Assembly (NCBI RefSeq): GCF_012847295.1
Contig: NZ_JABBDY010000004.1
Span: 62,001 to 126,000, forward strand
Length of the DNA: 64,000 nucleotides
Source: Microbacterium sp. MF43
GTDB lineage: Bacteria; Actinomycetota; Actinomycetes; Actinomycetales; Microbacteriaceae
Direction: 5' to 3'
Of this stretch, positions 11,548 through 19,393 are shown one piece after another (position 1 is the stretch's first letter; each line of letters opens with the position of its first letter). The notes beneath the pieces are model-generated. The model had not been told where the DNA came from and searched no databases. It saw only the letters and a list, made by a program, of their open reading frames with translations. The translations under genes and the position numbers were made by a program.

Positions 11548-11573
11548 GGAATGCCGCGCGGTTACCATGTGTT
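11548..11573 (+). promoter_or_regulatory. SigR/SigH-type promoter of trxBA
   Basis: GGAAT at 11548-11552 is followed after exactly 18 bases by GTT at 11571-11573. This matches the consensus described for the thiol-stress sigma factor SigR of Streptomyces and SigH of mycobacteria and corynebacteria, whose conserved targets include trxB. It lies about 65 bases upstream of the trxB start codon. The match is seen in sequence; use by a sigma factor of this strain is inference. Confidence 0.6.
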
Positions 11574-11638
11574 GAGGAATGCGGGGCTCGCTGCCCCGAA
11601 GCACGGGGCCGTCCGCCCCGACACAGAAGGGTGCGCAG

Positions 11639-12625
11639 GTGCGTCACGTCATCATCATCGGTTCGGGTCCCGCGGGTTATACCGCCGCCATCTACGCGGC
11701 ACGCGCCAACCTCGAGCCGCTCGTGGTCGCAAGCTCCGTCGAGGCCGGCGGTGACCTGATGACCACGACCGATGTCGAGAACTTCCCCGGGTTCCCCGAA
11801 GGCATTCAGGGCCCCGACCTCATGACCAAGATGCAGGAGCAGGCCGAGCGCTTCGGCACCGAGGTGCTGTACGACGACGTCATCTCGCTCGAGCTCGACG
11901 GCCCCGTCAAGAAGGTCAAGCTCGGCAGCGGCGCGGAGTACGAGGCGCGCTCGATCGTGTACGCGACCGGTTCGGCGCACCGCAAGATCGGCATCGAAGG
12001 CGAGGAGCGACTCTCGGGCCGCGGCGTCTCGTACTGCGCGACGTGCGACGGCTTCTTCTTCCGCGAGCGCGTGATCGCCGTCGTAGGCGGCGGCGATTCG
12101 GCGATGGAGGAGGCGACCTTCCTCACCAAGTTCGCGTCGAAGGTGTACGTCATCCACCGTCGCGACGAGCTGCGCGCATCCAAGATCATGCAGCAGCGTG
12201 CGTTCGCCAACGAGAAGATCGAGTTCGTGTGGAACAGCGAGGTCGTCGACGTCCTCGGCGACGACGCCGTCACGGGCGTGGTGCTCGAGAGCACGGTCGA
12301 CGGCTCGCGCAGCGAGCTCGCCCTCGACGGCCTCTTCGTCGCCATCGGCAACGATCCCCGCACCCACCTCGTGCACGGCAAGCTCGACCTCACACCCGAG
12401 GGCACGATCTGGGTCGACGGCCGTTCGTCGCGCACGTCGGTTCCCGGCGTCTTCGCCGCGGGCGACGTGATCGACCCGACGTACCGTCAGGCAGTGACGG
12501 CTGCCGGCAGCGGAACGGTGGCCGCGCTCGACGTCGAGCACTTCCTCGCGTCGCTCGGCGAAGCCGGTGTTCCCGACGTCGTCGGCGACCAGATCGAGGG
12601 CCTGCCCGAAGCGGACGCCGCCTGA
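11639..12625 (+). CDS. trxB: thioredoxin-disulfide reductase
   Basis: 328 aa low-molecular-weight flavoprotein that reduces thioredoxin with NADPH. The FAD site is IIIGSGPAGYTAAIYAAR near the N-terminus, the redox-active disulfide is CATC (C133/C136), the NADPH site is VVGGGDSAMEEA, and the C-terminal FAD motif is GVFAAGDV. The start was taken as GTG at 11639, with AGAAGG upstream; earlier in-frame codons would add residues unlike the family. trxA follows after 78 bases in the same direction. The gene carries a SigR-like promoter, which fits induction by oxidative thiol stress. Confidence 0.95.
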   Translation: MRHVIIIGSGPAGYTAAIYAARANLEPLVVASSVEAGGDLMTTTDVENFPGFPEGIQGPDLMTKMQEQAERFGTEVLYDDVISLELDGPVKKVKLGSGAEYEARSIVYATGSAHRKIGIEGEERLSGRGVSYCATCDGFFFRERVIAVVGGGDSAMEEATFLTKFASKVYVIHRRDELRASKIMQQRAFANEKIEFVWNSEVVDVLGDDAVTGVVLESTVDGSRSELALDGLFVAIGNDPRTHLVHGKLDLTPEGTIWVDGRSSRTSVPGVFAAGDVIDPTYRQAVTAAGSGTVAALDVEHFLASLGEAGVPDVVGDQIEGLPEADAA

Positions 12626-12703
12626 GCGATGCCTGAGCGGTGGAACAGATCCGCCGCCCTCCGCGTTTGACTGTGTGAACAACTTCCCATCGAAGGAGAC
12701 AAC

Positions 12704-13027
12704 ATGACCGCCAAGGCGACGACGTCCGCCACGTGGGAGCAGGACGTGCTCCAGGCCGAGGGCCCCGTTCTCGTGGACTTCTGGGCTGCGTGGTGCGGCC
12801 CCTGCCGCATGGTCGCTCCGGTTCTCGACGAGATCCAGTCGGAGCACCCCGACAAGATCACGATCCTGAAGCTGAACGTCGACGAGAACCCCGACCTCGC
12901 GATGAAGTACCAGATCACGTCGATCCCGGCGATGAAGGTCTTCAACAAGGGCGAGGTTCAGACGACGATCATCGGCGCGAAGCCGAAGTTCGCCCTCGAG
13001 AAGGACCTCGCGCCCTACATCGGCTGA
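12704..13027 (+). CDS. trxA: thioredoxin
   Basis: 107 aa, the usual size. The active site WCGPC holds C31 and C34, with the conserved DFWAAW before it and the cis-proline in TSIPAM. It reduces protein disulfides and is recycled by TrxB, encoded just upstream. The ATG is preceded by GAAGGAGA, a strong ribosome binding site. A clear intrinsic terminator follows 11 bases after the stop codon, so trxB-trxA forms a closed unit. Confidence 0.97.
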   Translation: MTAKATTSATWEQDVLQAEGPVLVDFWAAWCGPCRMVAPVLDEIQSEHPDKITILKLNVDENPDLAMKYQITSIPAMKVFNKGEVQTTIIGAKPKFALEKDLAPYIG

Positions 13028-13038
13028 TCGAGTTTCTC

Positions 13039-13076
13039 GGCCCCTGACTTGGTTATGCCTGGTCAGGGGCCTTTTC
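13039..13076 (+). terminator. intrinsic terminator after trxA
   Basis: GGCCCCTGAC (13039-13048) pairs perfectly with GTCAGGGGCC (13062-13071) across a 13-base loop, and TTTT follows at 13072. It stands directly after trxA and ends the trxBA unit. Confidence 0.9.
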
Positions 13077-13130
13077 GCGTTCATGCCCGGAAGGGAATGT
13101 CCTCGATTCGCGGAGATTTTCCCGCCAGGA

Positions 13131-13157
13131 TGTCGATCGCGGCCCTCCTCGTTCGAC
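13131..13157 (+). promoter_or_regulatory. candidate ECF42-type promoter of the DGPF gene
   Basis: TGTCGA at 13131-13136 is followed after 17 bases by CGAC at 13154-13157. As I recall, ECF42 sigma factors of Streptomyces use a TGTCGA -35 and a CGA-containing -10 upstream of DGPF genes. It lies about 65 bases before the YciI/DGPF start, and an ECF42-type sigma gene is only 0.9 kb away. The short motif could occur by chance in such GC-rich DNA. Confidence 0.45.
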
Positions 13158-13221
13158 GAAAGAAGTGAGGCGGCCGCACGGGCCCCACGAGCCGGCGGCT
13201 CGCAGAACAAGGAGGACGACG

Positions 13222-13638
13222 ATGCGTTACATGCTGATCATGCAGGTGGAGCCCGAGGCTGCGGCGCGGGCGGCGGAAGAGCTCGACATGGCCGAGGTCA
13301 TCGCCGCGATGGGCGCCTACAACGAGGAGCTGCAGAAGGCCGGCGTGTTCCTGTCGGCCGAGGGCCTGTCGGATGCGTCCGAGGGGTTCCGCGTCGACTT
13401 CGCGTCGGCTCCGCCCGTCGTCACCGACGGTCCGTACGCGGAGGCTCGTGAGGTCTTCACGGGGTTCTGGATCCTCGAGGTCGCCAGCCGCGAGGAGGCG
13501 GAGCACTGGGCCCGCAAGTGCCCGCTCGGGCCGGGAACGGCGCTCGAGGTGCGCCGCGTCAACGAGCTCACCGACTTCGAGATCCCCGACAACGAGTGGA
13601 TCGCCAAGGAACAGGAGTGGCGCGCTGCCAATTCCTGA
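13222..13638 (+). CDS. YciI/DGPF-domain protein
   Basis: 138 aa. It shows the family start MRYMLIMQVE and the signature DGPYAEAREVFTGFWILEV near residues 72-90. DGPF/YciI proteins are small dimeric alpha-beta barrels with a conserved His/Asp site; a few related proteins are enzymes, but no general reaction is known. The ATG at 13222 follows AAGGAGG and is preferred to an earlier in-frame ATG at 13165. Such genes are the typical genomic partners and targets of ECF42 sigma factors, and one lies downstream here, separated by an opposing small gene. Confidence 0.9.
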   Translation: MRYMLIMQVEPEAAARAAEELDMAEVIAAMGAYNEELQKAGVFLSAEGLSDASEGFRVDFASAPPVVTDGPYAEAREVFTGFWILEVASREEAEHWARKCPLGPGTALEVRRVNELTDFEIPDNEWIAKEQEWRAANS

Positions 13639-13648
13639 GCCGGCGCCG

Positions 13649-13999
13649 TCAGGAGGCGTCTGCGCGCACCGTCGCATCCCAGCGGCGGTGCGTGTTGGCT
13701 TCTCCCAGCAGTCGCCAGACCGCCGTTGTGAGCTGCGGGTAGTCGAGCGCGATCTGCCGGAGGACGCGGTAGTGTCGTGCGGCGTTCGGGCGGGCGCCAC
13801 CATTGGCCGCGATGTTCTCGGCGCGCAGCGTGAACACGACCAGTTCGTCGACGCTGGGCAGGTCCTCCATGAAATCCCACGGGTCCTCGCCGCCGCGCAG
13901 GCGCTCCGCGATGATCACAGCGAGTTCGTCGGATGCCTCGGCACGCAGAAGCTCGAGACTGGCCCGTCGCCGCGGGGTCTGGTCTTCTGCCGGCACCAA
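13649..13999 (-). CDS. uncharacterised 116-aa protein
   Basis: I do not recognise this protein. It is 116 aa, predicted soluble, largely helical, with ELLRAEASDELAVIIAERLRG, a DPWDFMEDLP turn and RHYRVLRQIALDYPQL. No signal peptide, membrane segment or catalytic motif is visible. Its strand is opposite to both neighbours: it converges on the YciI gene with a 10-base gap and is divergent from the ECF sigma gene. Amino-acid composition looks like genuine protein (few low-complexity Arg/Pro runs), unlike overlapping frames in this GC-rich DNA. Confidence 0.65.
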   Translation of the reverse strand: MVPAEDQTPRRRASLELLRAEASDELAVIIAERLRGGEDPWDFMEDLPSVDELVVFTLRAENIAANGGARPNAARHYRVLRQIALDYPQLTTAVWRLLGEANTHRRWDATVRADAS

Positions 14000-14067
14000 T
14001 CCAGGGTACGACGACTGCCCGACATGTGCGCCGTTCCGTCGGCGATCCGGCGGCCTACGCTGACAGC

Positions 14068-15339
14068 ATGACCGACGACGACTCGCACGCGCGGCGCGCC
14101 GTCGAAGCGGTGTGGCGCGACCAGTCGGCGCGCATCGTGGCCGCGCTCACGCGGCATACCGGCGACTTCGGCTGGGCGGAGGAACTCGCGCAGGACGCCC
14201 TCGTCGAGGCTCTCGCGAGCTGGCCGGGCACCGGCATCCCCGACAAGCCCGGGGCGTGGCTGCTCGCCGTCGCCAAGCGCCGCGCGATCGACGGCTGGCG
14301 CCGTCGCGAGCGATTGGCGGTCCGTGAACCGCTCCTCGGCACCGACATCATCGACGCGGAGCGACGAGACAGTGTGCCGGAGCTCGCCGACCCCGACCAC
14401 ATCGACGACGACGTTCTTCGCCTGATCTTCGTCGCGTGCCACCCGGTACTGACGCCCCAGGCGAGGTTGGCGCTCACGCTGCGGACGGTCGCGGGACTGA
14501 CGACCGAGCAGATCGCCCGGGTCCTGCTCATGACCGTGCCGACGGTGCAGCAGCGCATCGTGAGAGCGAAGCGCGCACTCGCCGATGCGGCTGTCCCCTT
14601 CGAGGTCCCCGATCGCGCCGAACGGCCGGCGCGGTTGGCGAGCGTCCTGCAGGTGATCTATCTGCTCTTCACCGAGGGTTACGCTGCCGCAGCAGGGGAG
14701 GAGTCGGTCCGTCCGGACGTCGCGCGTGAGGCCGTCCGGCTGGCGAGGCAATTGCGGGCGCTCATGCCGCGCGAGACCGAGGTGTCGGCGCTCATCGCAC
14801 TGATGGAGTTCCAGTCGTCGCGGTTCGCCACGCGCACGGATGCCTCGGGACTTCCGTTGACGCTGGCGGAACAGGATCGCCGCCGGTGGGATCGCTCCGC
14901 CATCGCGCGTGGCAATGACGCGATGAGCGCGGTGGATGCTTCATCCCGCGGCATCGGCTACTACGGACTGCAAGCGGCGATCGCCCAGTGTCATGCCGTC
15001 GCGCCGTCCTTCGACGAGACCGACTGGGAGCGCATCGTTCGCCTCTACGACGCCCTCGCCGAGCTTTCACCCACCGCCGTCGTCCGGCTCAATCGTGCCG
15101 TCGCCGTGTCGATGGCGCGCGGGCCGTCCGAGGCGCTGTCGCTGGTCGAGGCCCTCGAGCGCGACCTGGCCGAGTTCCGGCCGTTTCACGCGGTTCGTGC
15201 CGAGCTGCTCGAGAAGATCGGGAGGACGGATGCCGCGGCATCCGAGTTCCTCCTCGCCGCCGAGCTGCCCGGGAACGACGCGGAGGGCACGCTGCTTCGC
15301 AGACGCGCCGCCGCACTCGGCGGTCAGGCGGCGCCGTAA
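14068..15339 (+). CDS. ECF42-type RNA polymerase sigma factor with long C-terminal extension
   Basis: 423 aa, about twice the size of a simple ECF sigma factor. Region 2 is visible as FGWAEELAQDALVEALASWP and the KPGAWLLAVAKRRAIDGWRRRER helix, and region 4 as LTLRTVAGLTTEQIARVLLMTVPTVQQRIVRAKR. After about residue 190 comes a DUF6596/TPR-like helical extension (LFTEGYAAA, LARQLRALMPRETEVSALIALM, LNRAVAVSMARGP), which in the ECF42 group is needed for activity and replaces an anti-sigma factor. ECF42 genes are known to occur with DGPF/YciI genes, one of which lies 0.4 kb upstream. The last 16 bases overlap the convergent parB gene. Confidence 0.88.
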   Translation: MTDDDSHARRAVEAVWRDQSARIVAALTRHTGDFGWAEELAQDALVEALASWPGTGIPDKPGAWLLAVAKRRAIDGWRRRERLAVREPLLGTDIIDAERRDSVPELADPDHIDDDVLRLIFVACHPVLTPQARLALTLRTVAGLTTEQIARVLLMTVPTVQQRIVRAKRALADAAVPFEVPDRAERPARLASVLQVIYLLFTEGYAAAAGEESVRPDVAREAVRLARQLRALMPRETEVSALIALMEFQSSRFATRTDASGLPLTLAEQDRRRWDRSAIARGNDAMSAVDASSRGIGYYGLQAAIAQCHAVAPSFDETDWERIVRLYDALAELSPTAVVRLNRAVAVSMARGPSEALSLVEALERDLAEFRPFHAVRAELLEKIGRTDAAASEFLLAAELPGNDAEGTLLRRRAAALGGQAAP

Positions 15340-16313
15340 CCCGTCTCGCCGATCTCCTCCAGGATGCGGTTGAGATCCTGGATGCTGGCGAAGTCGATGC
15401 TGATCTGGCCTTTTCTTGCGGTCAGAGCAATCCGGACGCGGGTGTTCAGTCGGTCACCCAGTCGTTCCGCGACCTCATCGAGGTGCGCTCGGCGCGAGCC
15501 GGCCTGGGGCTTGGGAGCGCGGCGGTCCGAGGCATCCGGTCCCTTGGCGGCGGCCTCCGCAGCGCGCACCGACAGGTCTTCGTTCACGATCTTGTCAGCG
15601 AGGCGCTGCATCGCCTCCGGTGTGTCGAGCGACAGAATTGCGCGTGCGTGCCCAGCCGTGAGCACGCCGGCGGCGACCCGCTGCTGTACGGGCACGGGGA
15701 GCTTCAGCAGCCGGATGGTGTTGCTGATCTGCGGCCGTGAGCGGCCGATGCGGCTCGCGAGTTCTTCCTGGGTGATCCCGAAGTCCTCGAGCAGCTGCTG
15801 GTAGGCCGACGCCTCTTCCAGAGGATTGAGCTCGGATCGATGGAGGTTCTCGAGCAGGGCGTCGCGAAGGAGGTGCTCGTCGGCGGTGTCGCGGATGACT
15901 GCGGGGATCGTGGTGAGACCCGCTTCGCGAGCCGCGCGGGTGCGGCGCTCGCCCATGATGAGCTCGTACTGGCCGTCTTCGTTGGCGCGCACGACAACGG
16001 GCTGCAGGACGCCGAACTCGCGAACGCTGTGGACCAGCTCGGCGAGATCCTCCTGGTCGAAATGCGTCCGGGGCTGACGCGGGTTGGGCACGATCGAATG
16101 CGGGTCGATGTGCGCGAGCCGCGCACCGGGCACCTGAAGAAGCTCCTCGGTCGCGGTCGCGGTCGCGGTTTCGGTCTCTGCCGCCGCGTCGTCGGGGGCA
16201 TCTCCGTGGGACGCGACCCGGGGGAAGAAGACGTCGGAGGGCCGCTCCTCGGTCGCCTCGGTCGTGGGGATCAACGCCCCGATGCCACGTCCCAGGCCTG
16301 TGCGCTTGGCCAT
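15324..16313 (-). CDS. parB: chromosome partitioning protein ParB
   Basis: 329 aa. The order is an N-terminal basic segment (KRTGLGRGIGALIP) that contacts ParA, the CTPase/ParB domain with GERRTRAAREAG and LLENLHRSELNPLEEA, a helix-turn-helix (TQEELASRIGRSRPQISNTIRLL) that binds parS, and a C-terminal dimerisation domain. ParB loads at parS, spreads as a sliding clamp and recruits SMC. The start ATG at 16313 shares one base with the parA stop codon, so the two are translated together. Four parS sites lie within 3.1 kb upstream of this gene. Confidence 0.96.
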   Translation of the reverse strand: MAKRTGLGRGIGALIPTTEATEERPSDVFFPRVASHGDAPDDAAAETETATATATEELLQVPGARLAHIDPHSIVPNPRQPRTHFDQEDLAELVHSVREFGVLQPVVVRANEDGQYELIMGERRTRAAREAGLTTIPAVIRDTADEHLLRDALLENLHRSELNPLEEASAYQQLLEDFGITQEELASRIGRSRPQISNTIRLLKLPVPVQQRVAAGVLTAGHARAILSLDTPEAMQRLADKIVNEDLSVRAAEAAAKGPDASDRRAPKPQAGSRRAHLDEVAERLGDRLNTRVRIALTARKGQISIDFASIQDLNRILEEIGETGYGAA

Positions 16314-17266
16314 CAAGCTTTCCCTTCGGTATTCGTCTCGGCGTGTGCTTCGGCGGCATCGCCGTCGCGACGGATGAGCTCGACGGCGGCCTCGCGGTAG
16401 GCGATGGCGCCGGCCGACTGCCCATCGTAAGCGATGACGGTCTGCCCGAAGCTGGGTGCTTCGGAAACCCGCACCGACCGCGGTATCACGGTGTCGAGGA
16501 CTTCGCGGGAGAAGTGCTCACGCACTTCGTCGGCGACCTGCTGCGCGAGGCGAGTTCGGCCGTCGTACATCGTGAGGAGGATCGTGGACAGTGTGAGTCG
16601 GGGATTCAGGTGCTTCTGGATCATGCGCACCGTGCCGAGGAGCTGGCTCAGTCCCTCAAGCGCGTAGTACTCGCACTGGATCGGGATGAGAAGTTCACCG
16701 GCGGCCGTGAAGGCGTTGATCGTGAGAAGTCCCAGCGAGGGAGGGCAGTCGATCAGCACGAAGTCGAGCCGGTTTGTCGGGTCGGCGAGGTACTCCTCGA
16801 GAGCCGTCCGAAGGCGGTGCTCGCGAGCGACCTGCGAAACCAGCTCGATCTCCGCGCCGGCGAGGTGGATGGTGCTGGGCGCGCAGAAGAGATGGGGGGA
16901 CTCGGGGCTGGTCTGAACGATGTCGGCGAGCGGGAACTCGTCGATGAGGACGTCGTAGATGCTCGGGATGTCGGCGGTGTGCGGCACGCCGAGAGCGGTC
17001 GAGGCGTTGCCCTGCGGGTCGAGGTCGATGACGAGCACCCGCGCACCGACGGCGGCCAGGGCGGCAGCGATGTTGACGGTGGTGGTCGTCTTTCCGACGC
17101 CGCCCTTCTGGTTGGAGATCGTCAGAACGCGGGTCCGCCCGGTGAGCGTCACGTCTGCCGCCTCGAGAGCACGTCGTCGCGCGGACAAGTCGGCGATTTC
17201 ACGAGCGAGAGGGGTGTCGTCGAACGAAATGGGTGCCTCGGCATCCGTCTCGTCGGGCTGTTTCAC
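16313..17266 (-). CDS. parA: chromosome partitioning ATPase ParA (Soj)
   Basis: 317 aa from GTG 17266. A Walker-type deviant P-loop (ISNQKGGVGKTTTTVNIA), the switch DLDPQGNAS and the later DCPPSLGLLT mark the ParA/MinD ATPase family. It binds DNA non-specifically as an ATP dimer and moves ParB-bound origins. The likely start codon lies inside a perfect parS site: GTG in the middle of TTTCACGTGAAA read on this strand gives the N-terminus MKQPDETD. An alternative GTG three codons earlier (17275) would add three residues, but it sits too close to the AGGGAG element. parS occupancy could therefore affect parAB expression directly. Confidence 0.95.
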   Translation of the reverse strand: MKQPDETDAEAPISFDDTPLAREIADLSARRRALEAADVTLTGRTRVLTISNQKGGVGKTTTTVNIAAALAAVGARVLVIDLDPQGNASTALGVPHTADIPSIYDVLIDEFPLADIVQTSPESPHLFCAPSTIHLAGAEIELVSQVAREHRLRTALEEYLADPTNRLDFVLIDCPPSLGLLTINAFTAAGELLIPIQCEYYALEGLSQLLGTVRMIQKHLNPRLTLSTILLTMYDGRTRLAQQVADEVREHFSREVLDTVIPRSVRVSEAPSFGQTVIAYDGQSAGAIAYREAAVELIRRDGDAAEAHAETNTEGKA

Positions 17267-17274
17267 GTGAAACA
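17259..17274. promoter_or_regulatory. parS site 1 (perfect)
   Basis: TGTTTCACGTGAAACA, an exact match to the bacterial consensus parS palindrome. It spans the start codon of parA. Confidence 0.97.
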
Positions 17275-17329
17275 CTCTCCCTTTCGCGAGCCGATCAACA
17301 ACGCCTCCCACTCTATCCCGCCCCTCGGT

Positions 17330-17840
17330 CACCCGCCGTCGTAGCCGCCGGTCGAGTAGGCGGCAACCGCCGGTCGAAACCTCGCGCCATCCCAATACCC
17401 CCGCTACGCAGACACTAGGTCACCCGCGCCGGCGAGCAGCGGCAACCGCCGGTCGAGGAGGCGGCAAAGCCGCCGTATCGAGACCCCGCGACATCCCAAT
17501 ACCCCCGCTACGCAGACACTAGGTCACCCGCCGTCGTAGCCGCCGGTCGAGTAGGCGGCAAAGCCGCCGTATCGAGACCCCGCAAGGCCTCGGGACACCC
17601 GCCTGCGGGCATTCGATCACCCCCTGCCGGTCAGCTCGCCGCAGGCCGCCGGTCGAGTAGGAAGAAGCGCCGGTTGAGGAGGCGGCGCGTCCGGCCACCC
17701 CGTCTCGCCCGAGTCGCGGCAGGTCGCCGGTCGAGTGGGCGGCAGAGCCGCCGTATCGAGACCTCGCGACATCGCAATACACGCGCACTCGATGACCCCT
17801 GCCGGTCGAATTGGCGGCTTGCTGCCGTTTCGAGAGCCAA
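17330..17840. repeat. block of palindromic GTCGAG...CTCGAC-type repeats upstream of parA
   Basis: No gene is supported in 17275-17912. Instead a roughly 38-bp imperfect palindrome recurs: arms begin GCCGGTCGAGTAGGCGGC and end GCCGCCGTATCGAGACC around a short AAA or AGA centre. Clear copies are at 17448-17485, 17542-17579 and 17725-17763; decayed copies at 17346-17380, 17647-17690 and 17801-17838. A second unit (CCCAATACCCCCGCTACGCA...) occurs directly repeated at 17391 and 17495, 104 bases apart, so part of the block arose by tandem duplication. The pattern is like REP elements of other bacteria. No open frame inside it looks like protein. Confidence 0.85.
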
Positions 17841-17912
17841 GAAAATTCTCGGGATGTCCGGTACGCCGCTCACGCAATCAACCCTTACCTGCGGCGGTCG
17901 AGCAAGGAGTAG

Positions 17913-18236
17913 CTACTCCGTTTCACGTGAAACATCGTCATCGTTTCCTCGGCTCCGACTGAAGTCCTTCCGGCTCAACGGAGGCAGCTTGTCCAGCTGG
18001 CCCTTCACCAAAGCGAGTCGCTTCGAGCGACTCCAGCCCTGCACCTGCTTTTCCCTCCGGTAGGCGTCGTCAATGCGGTCGAACCTCTCGAAGTAGATGA
18101 GTCGCACGGGGAGTCGAGTACGCGTGTAGGCGGCACCATCACCATCGCCGTGCCGCGCGAGTCTGTGCTCTAGGTTCCGCGCGCTTCCGACATAGAGACT
18201 GCGGTCAGAGCATTCGAGGATGTACATGTAGGGCAT
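17913..18236 (-). CDS. GIY-YIG domain protein (YhbQ/UPF0213 type)
   Basis: 107 aa from ATG 18236. The single domain starts MYILECSDRSLYVGSARNLEHRL, a GIY-YIG variant with Tyr pairs, followed by the conserved Arg (RLARH) and a Glu in EKQVQGWSRSKRLALV. Small YhbQ-like members are predicted nucleases of unclear role, possibly acting on branched or damaged DNA. The final residues DVSRETE are encoded by a parS site (17919-17934), so the gene end and the centromere overlap. Flanking repeat blocks on both sides suggest the gene may have been inserted or shuffled into the segment between parA and rsmG. Confidence 0.85.
   Translation of the reverse strand: MPYMYILECSDRSLYVGSARNLEHRLARHGDGDGAAYTRTRLPVRLIYFERFDRIDDAYRREKQVQGWSRSKRLALVKGQLDKLPPLSRKDFSRSRGNDDDVSRETE
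17919..17934. promoter_or_regulatory. parS site 2 (one mismatch)
   Basis: CGTTTCACGTGAAACA differs from the consensus only in the first base. It lies within the last codons of the GIY-YIG gene. Confidence 0.93.
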
Positions 18237-18332
18237 CGGATCATGTTCCGGTACAAATCGCCTCGGCCAGCTCCACACCCCTTCGCGCTGTGGAGGACAG
18301 CCGACATCACGCACCCCGGGGAGGAGCGGGGG

Positions 18333-18348
18333 TGTTTCACGTGAAACA
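18333..18348. promoter_or_regulatory. parS site 3 (perfect)
   Basis: TGTTTCACGTGAAACA, exact consensus, in the gap about 100 bases upstream of the GIY-YIG start. Confidence 0.97.
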
Positions 18349-18400
18349 TCAAGGATCCGGGCATTCTCTCGATACACCCCACCCGCGGCGACTCAATGCC

Positions 18401-18740
18401 GCCGGTCGAATAGGCGGCGCAGCGGCCGTATCGCGACCGGCCCCGCAACCCGGGGATCTCGATACGCCCACTGCGCGGGCTACTCGATCGGCGGGACTGG
18501 CACTCAGCGGAACACCCGACCCGCCCAGGCCCCAGCCGCCCAATCAAGACCAGGCCCCGCAACACCGGGGATCTCGATACGCCCGCTCCGCGGGCTACTC
18601 GATCGGCGGGACCACCGGCCCGCGGAACACCCGATCCGCGGGACCACCGCCCAGCGGAACACCCGATCCGCGGGACCACCGCCCAGCAGAACACGCGATC
18701 CACGGGACCGCCGCTCCGCGGGCTTACTCGATCGGCCGGG
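18401..18740. repeat. palindromic and 32-bp tandem repeats between GIY-YIG gene and rsmG
   Basis: The 18237-18742 gap contains no supported gene. One copy of the GCCGGTCGA-type palindrome is at 18401-18438. Two near-identical hairpin units (TCTCGATACGCCC, then GCGCGGGC or CCGCGGGC, then TACTCGATCGGCGGGAC) lie at 18458-18497 and 18572-18612. From about 18624 to 18719 a 32-base unit containing AACACCCGATCCGCGGGACC is repeated three times with increasing decay. A final half-hairpin abuts the rsmG stop codon. Confidence 0.85.
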
Positions 18741-18742
18741 GG

Positions 18743-19369
18743 TCAGCGGACGGTGGCGCGGATCACGCGCGACGGCTCATCGAGCACGCCTTCGCCGACG
18801 ATCTCGACACGCGCGCCCGAAACGCGATACTTGCGCAGAACCTTCTCGGCCGCGCCGATCTCATTCGCGGCGCTCGCACCCTTCAACAGGATGAGCTCGC
18901 CACCGTCGCGAACCAGGGGAGCGGTGAGCGGGACCAGCGTGCGAAGCGCACTCACGGCGCGTGCGGTCACGGCGTCGAGAACGGCTCCGCCCTTCCATTC
19001 CTCCGCCCGGGCGCGCACCACATCGACGTTATCCAGGCCAAGAGCGGCTACTTGCTCGTTCAGCCACGCGACGCGGCGCTCCATCGGCTCGATGAGTACC
19101 CACTCGACATCCGGTCTGGCGATCGCCAGGACGACGCCGGGCAGGCCGGCACCGGATCCCACGTCGCCTACCCGGCCGACCGGGAACAGGGGAGCGATGA
19201 TTGCGCTGTTCAGCACGTGACGCGACCACAGGCGCGGCGGCTCGAGTGGCCCGATCAGACCGCGTTCTTCGCCGTGCTCACCGAGCGCAGCGGTGAACTG
19301 TCGCGCGAGTTCGATCCGGTCCCCGAAGATGTCCGCCGCTGTGAACGGTTCGGGCTCGATGTCGATCAT
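18743..19369 (-). CDS. rsmG: 16S rRNA (guanine-527-N7) methyltransferase RsmG
   Basis: 208 aa. It methylates G527 of 16S rRNA with SAM. Family signals are LWSRHVLNSA, the SAM loop VGDVGSGAGLPGVVLA, and VTARAVSALRTLVPL. The ATG at 19369 starts the family N-terminus (DIEPEPFTAADIFGDR). Only 24 bases separate it from the upstream jag gene and most of these are a parS site. rsmG next to jag, yidC, rnpA and rpmH is the standard bacterial origin order. Confidence 0.95.
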   Translation of the reverse strand: MIDIEPEPFTAADIFGDRIELARQFTAALGEHGEERGLIGPLEPPRLWSRHVLNSAIIAPLFPVGRVGDVGSGAGLPGVVLAIARPDVEWVLIEPMERRVAWLNEQVAALGLDNVDVVRARAEEWKGGAVLDAVTARAVSALRTLVPLTAPLVRDGGELILLKGASAANEIGAAEKVLRKYRVSGARVEIVGEGVLDEPSRVIRATVR

Positions 19370-19372
19370 GAA

Positions 19373-19388
19373 TGTTTCACGTGAAACG
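19373..19388. promoter_or_regulatory. parS site 4 (one mismatch)
   Basis: TGTTTCACGTGAAACG differs from consensus in the last base. It fills the 24-base gap between jag and rsmG. Confidence 0.93.
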
Positions 19389-19393
19389 CTTGC

